NCBI RefSeq assembly: GCF_003755175.1
Contig: NZ_RKHX01000003.1
Coordinates: forward strand, 62,001 to 126,000
Source of the DNA: Cellulomonas sp. PhB150
GTDB taxonomy: Bacteria > Actinomycetota > Actinomycetes > Actinomycetales > Cellulomonadaceae
DNA: 64,000 nucleotides
Reading direction: 5' to 3'
Shown: positions 57,202 through 64,000 of the stretch, piece after piece
Position numbering within the stretch: position 1 is the stretch's first letter
Layout of the letters: the number at the start of each line of letters is the position of its first letter
Notes under the pieces: model-generated
Database searches by the model: none
Seen by the model: the letters and a program-made list of their open reading frames with translations, nothing else
What the model was told of the DNA's origin: nothing
Program-made: the position numbers and the translations under genes

Positions 57202-57942
57202 TCAGCGACCCTGGTTGGCGACGGCCTTGATGGCCTCGGCCGCGGCCTCGGGGTCGAGGTACGTGCCGCCCGGGTTGGTGGGCTTGAGCGTCTCCTCGTC
57301 GAGCGTGTAGAGCAGCGGGATGCCCGTCGGGATGTTGATCCCGGCGATCGTGCCGGAGTCGACGTCGTCCAGGTGCTTGACCAGGGCGCGGATCGAGTTG
57401 CCGTGCGCGGCGACCAGGACGGTCTTGCCGGTCTTGAGGTCGGGGACGATCTCCGACTCCCAGTAGGGCAGCGCGCGGACGAGCACCTGCTCGAGCGCCT
57501 CGGCGCGCGGGATCGGCTCGCCGGCGTAGCGGGGGTCCGTGTCCTGCGAGAACTCCGAGCCGAGCTCGATGTCCGGCGGCGGGAAGTCGTACGAGCGGCG
57601 CCAGAGCATGAACTGCTCCTCGCCGTACTCGTCGAGCGTCTGCTTCTTGTCCTTGCCCTGCAGCGCGCCGTAGTGGCGCTCGTTCAGGCGCCAGGAGCGC
57701 TTGACGGGGATCCAGTGCCGGTCGGCGGCGTCGAGCGCCAGGTTGGCGGTCGTGATGGCCCGGCGCAGCAGCGACGTGTGCACGACGTCGGGCAGCACGC
57801 CCGCGTCCGTGAGCAGCGTCCCGCCGCGCTTGGCCTCCGCGACGCCCTTCTCCGAGAGGGCCACGTCGACCCAGCCGGTGAACAGGTTCTTCGCATTCCA
57901 CTCGCTCTCGCCGTGGCGGAGCAGCACGAGGGTGTAGGTCAT
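57202..57942 (-). CDS. gpmA: 2,3-bisphosphoglycerate-dependent phosphoglycerate mutase
   Basis: A 246-residue histidine phosphatase-fold enzyme: [21 protein letters not shown] with catalytic His, [17 protein letters not shown], and [15 protein letters not shown] with the second His. Interconverts 3- and 2-phosphoglycerate in glycolysis. Convergent with the small membrane protein gene. Confidence 0.96.
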   Translation of the reverse strand: MTYTLVLLRHGESEWNAKNLFTGWVDVALSEKGVAEAKRGGTLLTDAGVLPDVVHTSLLRRAITTANLALDAADRHWIPVKRSWRLNERHYGALQGKDKKQTLDEYGEEQFMLWRRSYDFPPPDIELGSEFSQDTDPRYAGEPIPRAEALEQVLVRALPYWESEIVPDLKTGKTVLVAAHGNSIRALVKHLDDVDSGTIAGINIPTGIPLLYTLDEETLKPTNPGGTYLDPEAAAEAIKAVANQGR

Positions 57943-57984
57943 GGGTCCATCCTGCCGCAGCGGGTGTCCCCCGTCGCAGGGACG

Positions 57985-59325
57985 TCAGTCCCTGGACGGT
58001 CGGTGGGGCTCCCGGGCGACCGAGTAGACCTTGAGCAGCTGGTCGGCCGCCGTGTCCCAGCCGAACCGCTCCGCGACCGGGCGCGCGGCGTCCCCGTAGG
58101 CGAGCAGGCGTGGGCGGTCGGCGAGCAGGTCGGCGAGCTCGTCGGCCCAGCGTGCCGGGTCGTGGCCGCGGACCAGCCGACCCGAGACCCCGTCGTCGAC
58201 GATCGAGCGCAGGCCGCCCACGGCCGCGGCGACGACGGGCACGCCGGCCGCCTGGGCCTCCGCAGCGACGAGCCCGAACGACTCCGAGCGCGAGGGCATC
58301 GCGACGAGGTCGGCCGCGTGGTACCAGGTGGCGAGGGTGTCGCGGTCGGCGGGCGGGCGGACCATGACGTCGTCGGCCACGCCCGTCACCGCAGCCAGGG
58401 CGAGCAGCTCACGGACCGACGTCGAGCGGCCGGACGGCCCACCGAGGACGACGAGCAGCGGCACGGGACGGCCCGCGGCGCGGAGCACGCCGAGCGCGCG
58501 GACGAGCACGTCGGGGGCCTTGAGGGCCTGCACACGGCCGGCGAACAGCACGATGTCGCGGTCGACGGGCAGCCCGAGCGTGCGGCGGGCGGCGACCCGC
58601 CCGGCCGCAGGCACGGGTGCGAAGCGGCGCAGGTCCACACCGGGCTCCACGACGTGCACACGGGAGGGGTCGGCGCCGTAGAGCTCGACGAGCTCGCGCG
58701 CCTCGGCCGGGGTCGAGGCGACCAACGCGTCGGCCTCGGCGACCACCTGCTCCTCGCCCAGCTCGCGCGCGGCCGGCTCGGCCTCGTCGCCCGGTGCGAG
58801 AGCGGCGTTCTTGACCCGCGCGAGGGTGTGCGCGGTGTGCACGAGCGGGACCTCCCAGCGGTCGGCCGCGATGCGACCGACCTGGCCGGAGAGCCAGTAG
58901 TGCGAGTGCACGACGTCGTACCAGCCGGGCCGGCGGGCCGACTCGGTGCGCAGGACGCCGGCCGCCATCCCGCACAGGACACCGGGCAGGTCGTTCTTGT
59001 CGAGGCGCTCGAACGGCCCGGCCGGGACGTGGTGCACGAGCACCGGCGGCACGACGCCGGCCGGGACGTCGTCGGCCAGGAGCACCGCGCGGCTCTCGTC
59101 GGGCGACAACGCCTCCCCCGACGCATCGGCGCCCGGCAGCACCACGGTCTCGGGCAGCTCCGAGGAGGTCGCGCGCGTGAACACCTCGACGCGTGCGCCG
59201 CGGGCTGCGAGCGCGCGGGACAGCTCGAGGACGTAGACGTTCATGCCGCCGGCGTCGCCGGTGCCGGGCTGCTCGAGCGGCGAGGTGTGCACCGAGAGCA
59301 TGGCGACGCGGGGTGCGCGGGTCAC
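57985..59325 (-). CDS. mshA: D-inositol-3-phosphate glycosyltransferase (mycothiol synthesis)
   Basis: A 446-residue GT4 enzyme: [67 protein letters not shown] and nucleotide-sugar EX7E region [23 protein letters not shown]. It adds GlcNAc to inositol-3-phosphate, the first mycothiol step. GTG 59325 follows GGAG; the longer frame to 59361 adds 12 residues. Confidence 0.95.
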   Translation of the reverse strand: MTRAPRVAMLSVHTSPLEQPGTGDAGGMNVYVLELSRALAARGARVEVFTRATSSELPETVVLPGADASGEALSPDESRAVLLADDVPAGVVPPVLVHHVPAGPFERLDKNDLPGVLCGMAAGVLRTESARRPGWYDVVHSHYWLSGQVGRIAADRWEVPLVHTAHTLARVKNAALAPGDEAEPAARELGEEQVVAEADALVASTPAEARELVELYGADPSRVHVVEPGVDLRRFAPVPAAGRVAARRTLGLPVDRDIVLFAGRVQALKAPDVLVRALGVLRAAGRPVPLLVVLGGPSGRSTSVRELLALAAVTGVADDVMVRPPADRDTLATWYHAADLVAMPSRSESFGLVAAEAQAAGVPVVAAAVGGLRSIVDDGVSGRLVRGHDPARWADELADLLADRPRLLAYGDAARPVAERFGWDTAADQLLKVYSVAREPHRPSRD

Positions 59326-59405
59326 GTGGGCTCCTGTCGGCGGGTGGTCTTCTCCCGCCATTCTCCCGCAGTGCGGCCGTGCTCGCTCCGGGACCTCCGG
59401 GCGTC

Positions 59406-60395
59406 TCAGGGAATGGGCACGATGCAGGCGGGGGCCGGGAGCGGGAGCCGTGAGACGACGGACCCGTCCGGCGCCATCACCGTCAGCGCGCCACCGATCT
59501 GCTCGGCGACGACCGTCCAGCCGTCGACGACCTCGTGGTGCCGCGGCCAGGAGCCCGGCAGCTCGTCGTCGGCGACCGTCGCGAGGAGACCGTCGGCGCC
59601 GACGGCCAGGCGCGCGATCACGTCGCCGCCGCGGACGCCGACCAGCAGGCGGTCACCGTCGAGCAGGACGTGCGCGAGCAGGGAGTCCGTGGCGACCGGC
59701 ACGCGCTGCAGCTCGGTGCCCGCGGGCCAGGCCAGGACGTGCATCGAGTTGTCGAGCTCTCCCACGACGTACGCGTGCCGCCCGTCGGCCGCGAACGCGA
59801 CGTGCCGCGGGCCGGTGCCGGGCGCGAACGTCGCCGCGGTCCCGTCCGGTCGCAGACCGCCGGCCGTGCGGGCGTAGCGGCGGATCTCGTCGGTGCCGAG
59901 GTCGACGACCAGCACGTGGTCGCCGCCCGGGTCGAGCGCGACGAAGTGCGCGTGCGGACCCTCCTGCCGCTCGGTGACCGGCCCGCTCCCCTCGTGCCCG
60001 AAGACCGCTGCCTCTCCGGCGAACGCACCGTCCTCGTCGAGCGGGATCGCGGCCAGGGTGCCCGAGCTGTAGTTGGCGACCAGCAGGGTGCGGCCGTCGA
60101 CGACGACGTGGCACGGGTCGTCGCCGCCGGACGGGACCACCGCGCGCTCGACGAGCCCGTCGTGCGTCACGTCGAACGCGGTGACGGTGCCGTCGGTGTG
60201 CTCGTTGACCGCGTAGACCACCCGGCCGTTCGGGTGCGCCGCGACGAACGACGGCGACGGGGTCGTGGCGACCTGGCGCGGAGCGCGCAGCTCGCCGGTC
60301 GCGGGGTCGAGCTCGACGGTCCAGACGCCCTCGCCGAGGCCGACGGGCGTGCCGGCACCGGCCGACGGGTAGGTACCGATCCAGAGGTGGGTCAC
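59406..60395 (-). CDS. Lactonase-family (6-phosphogluconolactonase-type) beta-propeller protein
   Basis: A 329-residue YbhE/Pgl-type seven-bladed propeller: [12 protein letters not shown] start, [33 protein letters not shown] and [22 protein letters not shown]. In other bacteria the fold hydrolyses 6-phosphogluconolactone. Soluble, cytoplasmic, no signal peptide, unlike the five anchored propellers at 25.3-32.5 kb. Confidence 0.85.
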   Translation of the reverse strand: MTHLWIGTYPSAGAGTPVGLGEGVWTVELDPATGELRAPRQVATTPSPSFVAAHPNGRVVYAVNEHTDGTVTAFDVTHDGLVERAVVPSGGDDPCHVVVDGRTLLVANYSSGTLAAIPLDEDGAFAGEAAVFGHEGSGPVTERQEGPHAHFVALDPGGDHVLVVDLGTDEIRRYARTAGGLRPDGTAATFAPGTGPRHVAFAADGRHAYVVGELDNSMHVLAWPAGTELQRVPVATDSLLAHVLLDGDRLLVGVRGGDVIARLAVGADGLLATVADDELPGSWPRHHEVVDGWTVVAEQIGGALTVMAPDGSVVSRLPLPAPACIVPIP

Positions 60396-60406
60396 GGCGG
60401 ACGAGC

Positions 60407-62113
60407 CTACGGTGCCGAACGTTCGAGCCGGCGCCGCTCGGCCAGCTCGTAGGCCTCGCGGACCGCTCCGAGCACCACCGAGGACTGCTCGACGACGGCG
60501 TCCCCGAGCACATCGACCAGCCCGCTGCGGGCGAGCACCTCACGGGTCGTCGGCGAGACGCCCGCCAGGACCAGCACGTTGCCCTCGTCGCGCAGCTGGC
60601 GCGCCACCCGCTCGAGCGCCTTGAGGAGCGTGGAGGACGGGATGCCGGTCGCCCCGCGCACGGACAGGACCACAGCGGCGTCGTGCGCGCCGGTCGTGTC
60701 CGGCCACTCCTCCTCGAACCGGCCCACCTCGGCGAAGAACCCGGAGCCGAACACGTGCAGCACCGTGGTGCGGCCGCTCGGCAGGGTCGCCGGGGCGTCC
60801 TCGATGCGCCACCCACCCTCGTCGTCCGGCACCAGTGCGACGATCCGCGCCTGCTTGGACACCTCGACCGCGTACAGCAGGATCGAGAGCCCGGCGCCCA
60901 GGAAGATCGCGTCCTGCAGCGGCAGCGCGGTGGTGGCCAGGAACGTCACGAGCATCGCGAGCGCGGACAGCCACGACGTCCGCACGACGAGCACGATGTC
61001 GGCCTTGCGGCCCCAGACGAGCTCGCCGCCGATGACGAGCAGCAGCCCGCCGATGACGGCCATCGGGATGATCCCGGCGACCGGGCCGACGGCCAGGACG
61101 AGCACCAGCAGCCAGATGCCGGCGAAGATGCCCGACCACCGGGTCTGCGCGCCCGCGCTCGTGCCGACGCCCGTGCGGGACAGCGAGCCGCCGGTCGGCA
61201 GCGCGGAGAAGAACCCGCCGGCGATGTTGGCCAGGCCCTGCGCGGTGAAGTCCTTGGACGCGTCGGGCCGCGAACCGTCCGGGTTCGGCACGGCCGCGCC
61301 GATGCCCGCGGACTGCGCGAGCGCGACGAGCGCGATCGCGATGGCACCCGTGGCGAGGTCGGGGATCGTCGACAGGTCGGGGAGGCTGAACGGGGGCAGC
61401 GTTCGCGTGATCGCGGCGATGTCGGAGACGCGCTCGATGTCGAAGCCCGCCGCGACGGCGACGACGGTCGCGACCACGAGCGCGACGAGGGTCGCGAGCG
61501 ACTCGAGCCGCTTGACGAGGCGCGCGAGCGCCCAGATGACGACGGTCCCCACGGCGACCGCCGTGGTCAGGGGGTCCCAGGACCCGATGTGGGCGAACGA
61601 GTCGACCACCTTGCCGAGGGTGTTCGAGCTCTGCGGCGCGTAGCCCGTGGCGTCCTTGAGCACGCCCGTGATGATCTGCAGCGCGATGCCGGTGGTGAAC
61701 CCGGTCATCACCGCGGTCGAGACGAACGACATGACCGACCCGAGCTTGAGCAGCCCGAGGATCAGCATCACGAGGCCGACGAGGACGGCGAGCGTGGCCA
61801 GCGCGCCGAGGTCGCCCGGCTGCAGCCCGGCCGAGGCCATCACGCTCTGCGACGACAGCGCGATGGCGCTGGTGAGCGTCGTGACCATGAGCACCGTGCG
61901 GGCGAAGACCGACCCGACGATCGTCGGCACGATGCCCGAGTACAGGCCCAGCGGCGCCGCGAAGCCGCCGATGCTCGCGTAGGCCATCCCCTCGGGGATG
62001 CTGAACAGCCCGGTGACGAAGCCCGAGACCGCGTCGCGGGGGGTCGGGCGCCCGAGCTTCTGCTTCGTCGCGGGGCGCGGGGCCGGCTCCTCGGTGGTCA
62101 CGCTCGCGAGCAT
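60407..62113 (-). CDS. SulP-family anion transporter with C-terminal STAS-like domain
   Basis: A 568-residue permease of SLC26/SulP type: SIPEGMAYASIGGFAAPLGLYSG, repeated helices with SALPTGGSLSRTGVGTSAGAQT, and a C-terminal STAS-like region (VVLSVRGATGIPSSTLLKALERVARQLRDEGNVLVLAGV). Substrate may be sulfate, bicarbonate or another anion. It starts 25 bp after the ROK stop on the same strand and ends 11 bp before the lactonase gene. Confidence 0.9.
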   Translation of the reverse strand: MLASVTTEEPAPRPATKQKLGRPTPRDAVSGFVTGLFSIPEGMAYASIGGFAAPLGLYSGIVPTIVGSVFARTVLMVTTLTSAIALSSQSVMASAGLQPGDLGALATLAVLVGLVMLILGLLKLGSVMSFVSTAVMTGFTTGIALQIITGVLKDATGYAPQSSNTLGKVVDSFAHIGSWDPLTTAVAVGTVVIWALARLVKRLESLATLVALVVATVVAVAAGFDIERVSDIAAITRTLPPFSLPDLSTIPDLATGAIAIALVALAQSAGIGAAVPNPDGSRPDASKDFTAQGLANIAGGFFSALPTGGSLSRTGVGTSAGAQTRWSGIFAGIWLLVLVLAVGPVAGIIPMAVIGGLLLVIGGELVWGRKADIVLVVRTSWLSALAMLVTFLATTALPLQDAIFLGAGLSILLYAVEVSKQARIVALVPDDEGGWRIEDAPATLPSGRTTVLHVFGSGFFAEVGRFEEEWPDTTGAHDAAVVLSVRGATGIPSSTLLKALERVARQLRDEGNVLVLAGVSPTTREVLARSGLVDVLGDAVVEQSSVVLGAVREAYELAERRRLERSAP

Positions 62114-62138
62114 GCCAGGGCGGACCCACCCGTGTCTG

Positions 62139-63320
62139 TCAGGCCCGCGGTTCCGCCAGCCAGTCGGCGGGGTCGGCGAGCACGCGCGCCAGCTGGGCGA
62201 GCGCGCCGCCCGTCATCGCCGGCAGCTCGCCTGCGAGCGCGACGTCGACGCGCGGCTCGGCCCAGGGGGCGGCCAGGACGTGCGTCCGCAGCGCGGCCAG
62301 GACCGGCTCGCGCAGCCACGGGGCGAGGCGCGCGTACGTGCCGCCCAGGACGAGCTCGGAGACGTCGACGACGTTGACGACGTTCGCGAGCCCGAGCCCG
62401 AGCGCCGCGCCCGCCGCCTCGAGGGCCGCCGTCGCGCTCACCTCGCCGCGCCCGGCCGCCGCGACGAGCGCGTCGAGGCCCGCGTCCGGGTCCAGGCCGG
62501 CCGCGCGGAGCATCGCGTCCTGGCCGGCGACCTGCTCCAGGGTGCGCCCGTCGGCGACGACGGTGTGCCCGACCTCGCCCGCCCACCCGTGCCGGCCGCC
62601 GAACAGCTCGCCGCCGAGCACGAGCGCCGAGCCGATGCCGATCTCGCCCGAGACGTACAGGAAGCTGGGGCGGTCCTGGCCGGCCACGTGCCGCGCGGCC
62701 GACTCCGCGCGCGCGGCGAGGTCGGCCTCGTTCGCGAGCATCGGCGGGTGGGCTGCGAACGTGGGCGACGCGTCCGCGAGCGCGCGGGTCACGTCGACGT
62801 CGCGCCAGCCGAGGTTGGGGGCCAGGCGCAGGACGCCCGACGAGCGGTCGACCAGACCTGGGAGCGCGAGCGCGGTCCCGACGAGGCGTGGGCCGCCCGC
62901 CACGTCCTCGACGAGCGCGCCGAGGAGCGCCAGGGTGGCGGCCGGGTCGCTGCCGCGCAGGTCGGTGCGCCGGATGCGCTCGTCGAGCACGGTGCCGGCG
63001 AGGTCGACGACGCGCACGCCCAGGTAGTCGACGTTGATCTCGGTGCCGATCGCGGCGAGCGTGCCCGTGGGGGCGGTCAGCGGCACGGCAGGGCGGCCGG
63101 CTCGCTGGGGTGCGGCGGGGGCGAGCTCGGCGAGCAGTCCCCCGGCGACGAGCCGGTCGACGAGCGCCGACACCGTGGCCTTCGCCAGCCCGGTCGCGGC
63201 CGCCACGTCGGCGCGCGAGGGTGGGAGCTGGTGGGCGGCGCGCACGTCCAGGACCGTGCGCAGCACGAGGCCCAGGTTGTGCTCGCGCAGGCTGCCCTGC
63301 CGCGCCGCTGTCGCTCTCAT
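62139..63320 (-). CDS. ROK-family transcriptional repressor (XylR-like)
   Basis: A 393-residue repressor: N-terminal winged HTH ([29 protein letters not shown]) and a ROK sugar-kinase-like domain ([46 protein letters not shown]). The usual Cys-rich zinc motif after GEVGH is missing: the segment [22 protein letters not shown] has no cysteines. Divergent from xylA by 77 bp, so likely the xylose-responsive repressor. Confidence 0.9.
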   Translation of the reverse strand: MRATAARQGSLREHNLGLVLRTVLDVRAAHQLPPSRADVAAATGLAKATVSALVDRLVAGGLLAELAPAAPQRAGRPAVPLTAPTGTLAAIGTEINVDYLGVRVVDLAGTVLDERIRRTDLRGSDPAATLALLGALVEDVAGGPRLVGTALALPGLVDRSSGVLRLAPNLGWRDVDVTRALADASPTFAAHPPMLANEADLAARAESAARHVAGQDRPSFLYVSGEIGIGSALVLGGELFGGRHGWAGEVGHTVVADGRTLEQVAGQDAMLRAAGLDPDAGLDALVAAAGRGEVSATAALEAAGAALGLGLANVVNVVDVSELVLGGTYARLAPWLREPVLAALRTHVLAAPWAEPRVDVALAGELPAMTGGALAQLARVLADPADWLAEPRA

Positions 63321-63348
63321 GGGACTTGACCCTAGCCGTTCCCGGGCA

Positions 63349-63369
63349 TAAGTTCATTCATACAACTAA
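63349..63369. promoter_or_regulatory. Candidate ROK/XylR operator before xylA
   Basis: TAAGTT, 9-nt spacer, AACTAA: an imperfect dyad in an unusually A/T-rich stretch midway between the ROK and xylA starts. Position fits a XylR operator; sequence match is approximate. Confidence 0.5.
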
Positions 63370-63397
63370 TCCCGTCTCAACGTTGAGAGGTCGCGTG

Positions 63398-64000
63398 ATG
63401 GTGCGCAAGCCCACCCCCGATGACAAGTTCTCCTTCGGCCTGTGGACCGTGGGCTGGAACGCGCAGGACCAGTTCGGTTCCGCGTCCCGCCCGTGGCTCG
63501 ACCCGGTCGAGTCCGTGCACAAGCTCGCCGAGCTGGGCGCCTCGCACGTGACGTTCCACGACGACGACGTCGTCCCGTTCGGCTCGTCGGACGCCGAGCG
63601 CGACAAGATCCTCGACCGCTTCCGCGGCGCGCTGGCCGAGACCGGCATCACGGTCGAGATGGTCACGACGAACACGTTCAGCCACCCGATCTTCAAGGAC
63701 GGCGGCTTCACGTCGAACGACCGTCGCGTGCGCCGCTACGGCCTGCGCAAGGTCATCCGCAACGTGGACCTCGCCGCGTCGCTGGGCGCCGACACGTTCG
63801 TCATGTGGGGCGGGCGCGAGGGCGCGGAGTACGACTCCGCCAAGGACCTCAACGCCGCGCACGACCGCTACGCCGAGGGCATCGACACCGTCGCCGCGTA
63901 CATCAAGGACAAGGGCTACGGCCTGCGCATCGCGATCGAGCCCAAGCCCAACGAGCCCCGCGGCGACATCCTGCTGCCGACGGTCGGGCACGCGCTGGCG
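63398..64000 (+). CDS. xylA: Xylose isomerase (5' part; runs off the right edge)
   Basis: The first 201 residues of a class I xylose isomerase: [18 protein letters not shown], the active-site loop [50 protein letters not shown] and the metal-ligand [11 protein letters not shown]. Converts D-xylose to D-xylulose in the cytoplasm. ATG 63398 follows GAGAGG. Divergent from the ROK repressor; xylB probably follows outside the window. Confidence 0.97.
   Translation, partial: MVRKPTPDDKFSFGLWTVGWNAQDQFGSASRPWLDPVESVHKLAELGASHVTFHDDDVVPFGSSDAERDKILDRFRGALAETGITVEMVTTNTFSHPIFKDGGFTSNDRRVRRYGLRKVIRNVDLAASLGADTFVMWGGREGAEYDSAKDLNAAHDRYAEGIDTVAAYIKDKGYGLRIAIEPKPNEPRGDILLPTVGHALA

Overview
The window is high-GC chromosomal DNA from an actinobacterium. 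Markers for this are mycothiol synthesis (mshA), CarD, a RegX3/SenX3-type phosphate system, a HrcA/CIRCE-controlled groEL, a DUF222/HNH (13E12-type) gene, a cofactor-dependent phosphoglycerate mutase and GTG-rich start use. A stand-alone MsiK-type sugar ATPase, an exported GH15 enzyme and a ROK regulator divergent from xylA suggest a plant-polysaccharide-degrading member of the Micrococcales, Cellulomonas-like. That placement is inference from gene content; there is no rRNA here. Genes are packed with no gene-free stretch over 300 bp. There is no CRISPR array, insertion sequence or prophage.

Layout. 1-2.4 kb: 5' part of a urea ABC-transporter binding protein and a divergent aminotransferase. 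2.4-9.5 kb: EmrB-type MFS pump, SIMPL protein, groEL with two tandem CIRCE boxes, exported GH15 protein, then LytR_C and DUF3263 genes. 9.7-12.9 kb: ung, an SOS-box-preceded DUF222/HNH gene with a repeat array at its 3' end, and an SGNH hydrolase. 12.9-17.3 kb: a compact locus with two exported proteins around a SipW-type signal peptidase, next to a divergent histidine kinase/response regulator pair. 17.3-20.6 kb: tRNA-Thr(TGT), DsbA-like thiol protein, small membrane protein, and a Ser/Thr kinase with a polytopic membrane tail. 20.7-25.3 kb: otsA-otsB and an LAVTG-anchored glycine-rich surface protein.

25.3-32.5 kb holds the most striking structure: five tandem paralogues. Each has a short cytoplasmic VEL(V/L/D)(E/D) tag, one membrane span, one extracytoplasmic beta-propeller and exactly two cysteines in the same place. 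32.6-38.1 kb: msiK, DUF4032, a small membrane protein, rlmB and cysS. 38.2-45.7 kb: a cargo-like block (PLP deaminase/aldolase, MFS, TetR, FAD lactone oxidase, quinone oxidoreductase, LysR, EamA) lying between cysS-rlmB and ispF-ispD-carD, which are usually close together in actinobacteria. 45.5-47.3 kb: carD-ispD-ispF operon. 47.5-56.5 kb: lipoprotein gene, then the phosphate regulon (pstSCAB, regX3/senX3, phoU) with three PHO-box-like repeats and three small genes embedded in it. 56.5-64 kb: small genes, gpmA, mshA, a lactonase, a SulP transporter, and a ROK repressor divergent from xylA, which runs off the right edge.

How they work together. Phosphate limitation would act through SenX3/RegX3 on pstS and phoU. 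Heat shock would act through HrcA on groEL. DNA damage would act through LexA on the HNH gene. Xylose would act through the ROK protein on xylA, and a TetR inverted repeat controls its own operon and the divergent oxidase. Envelope functions dominate the accessory content: SipW locus, DsbA, LAVTG protein, propeller array and LytR_C.
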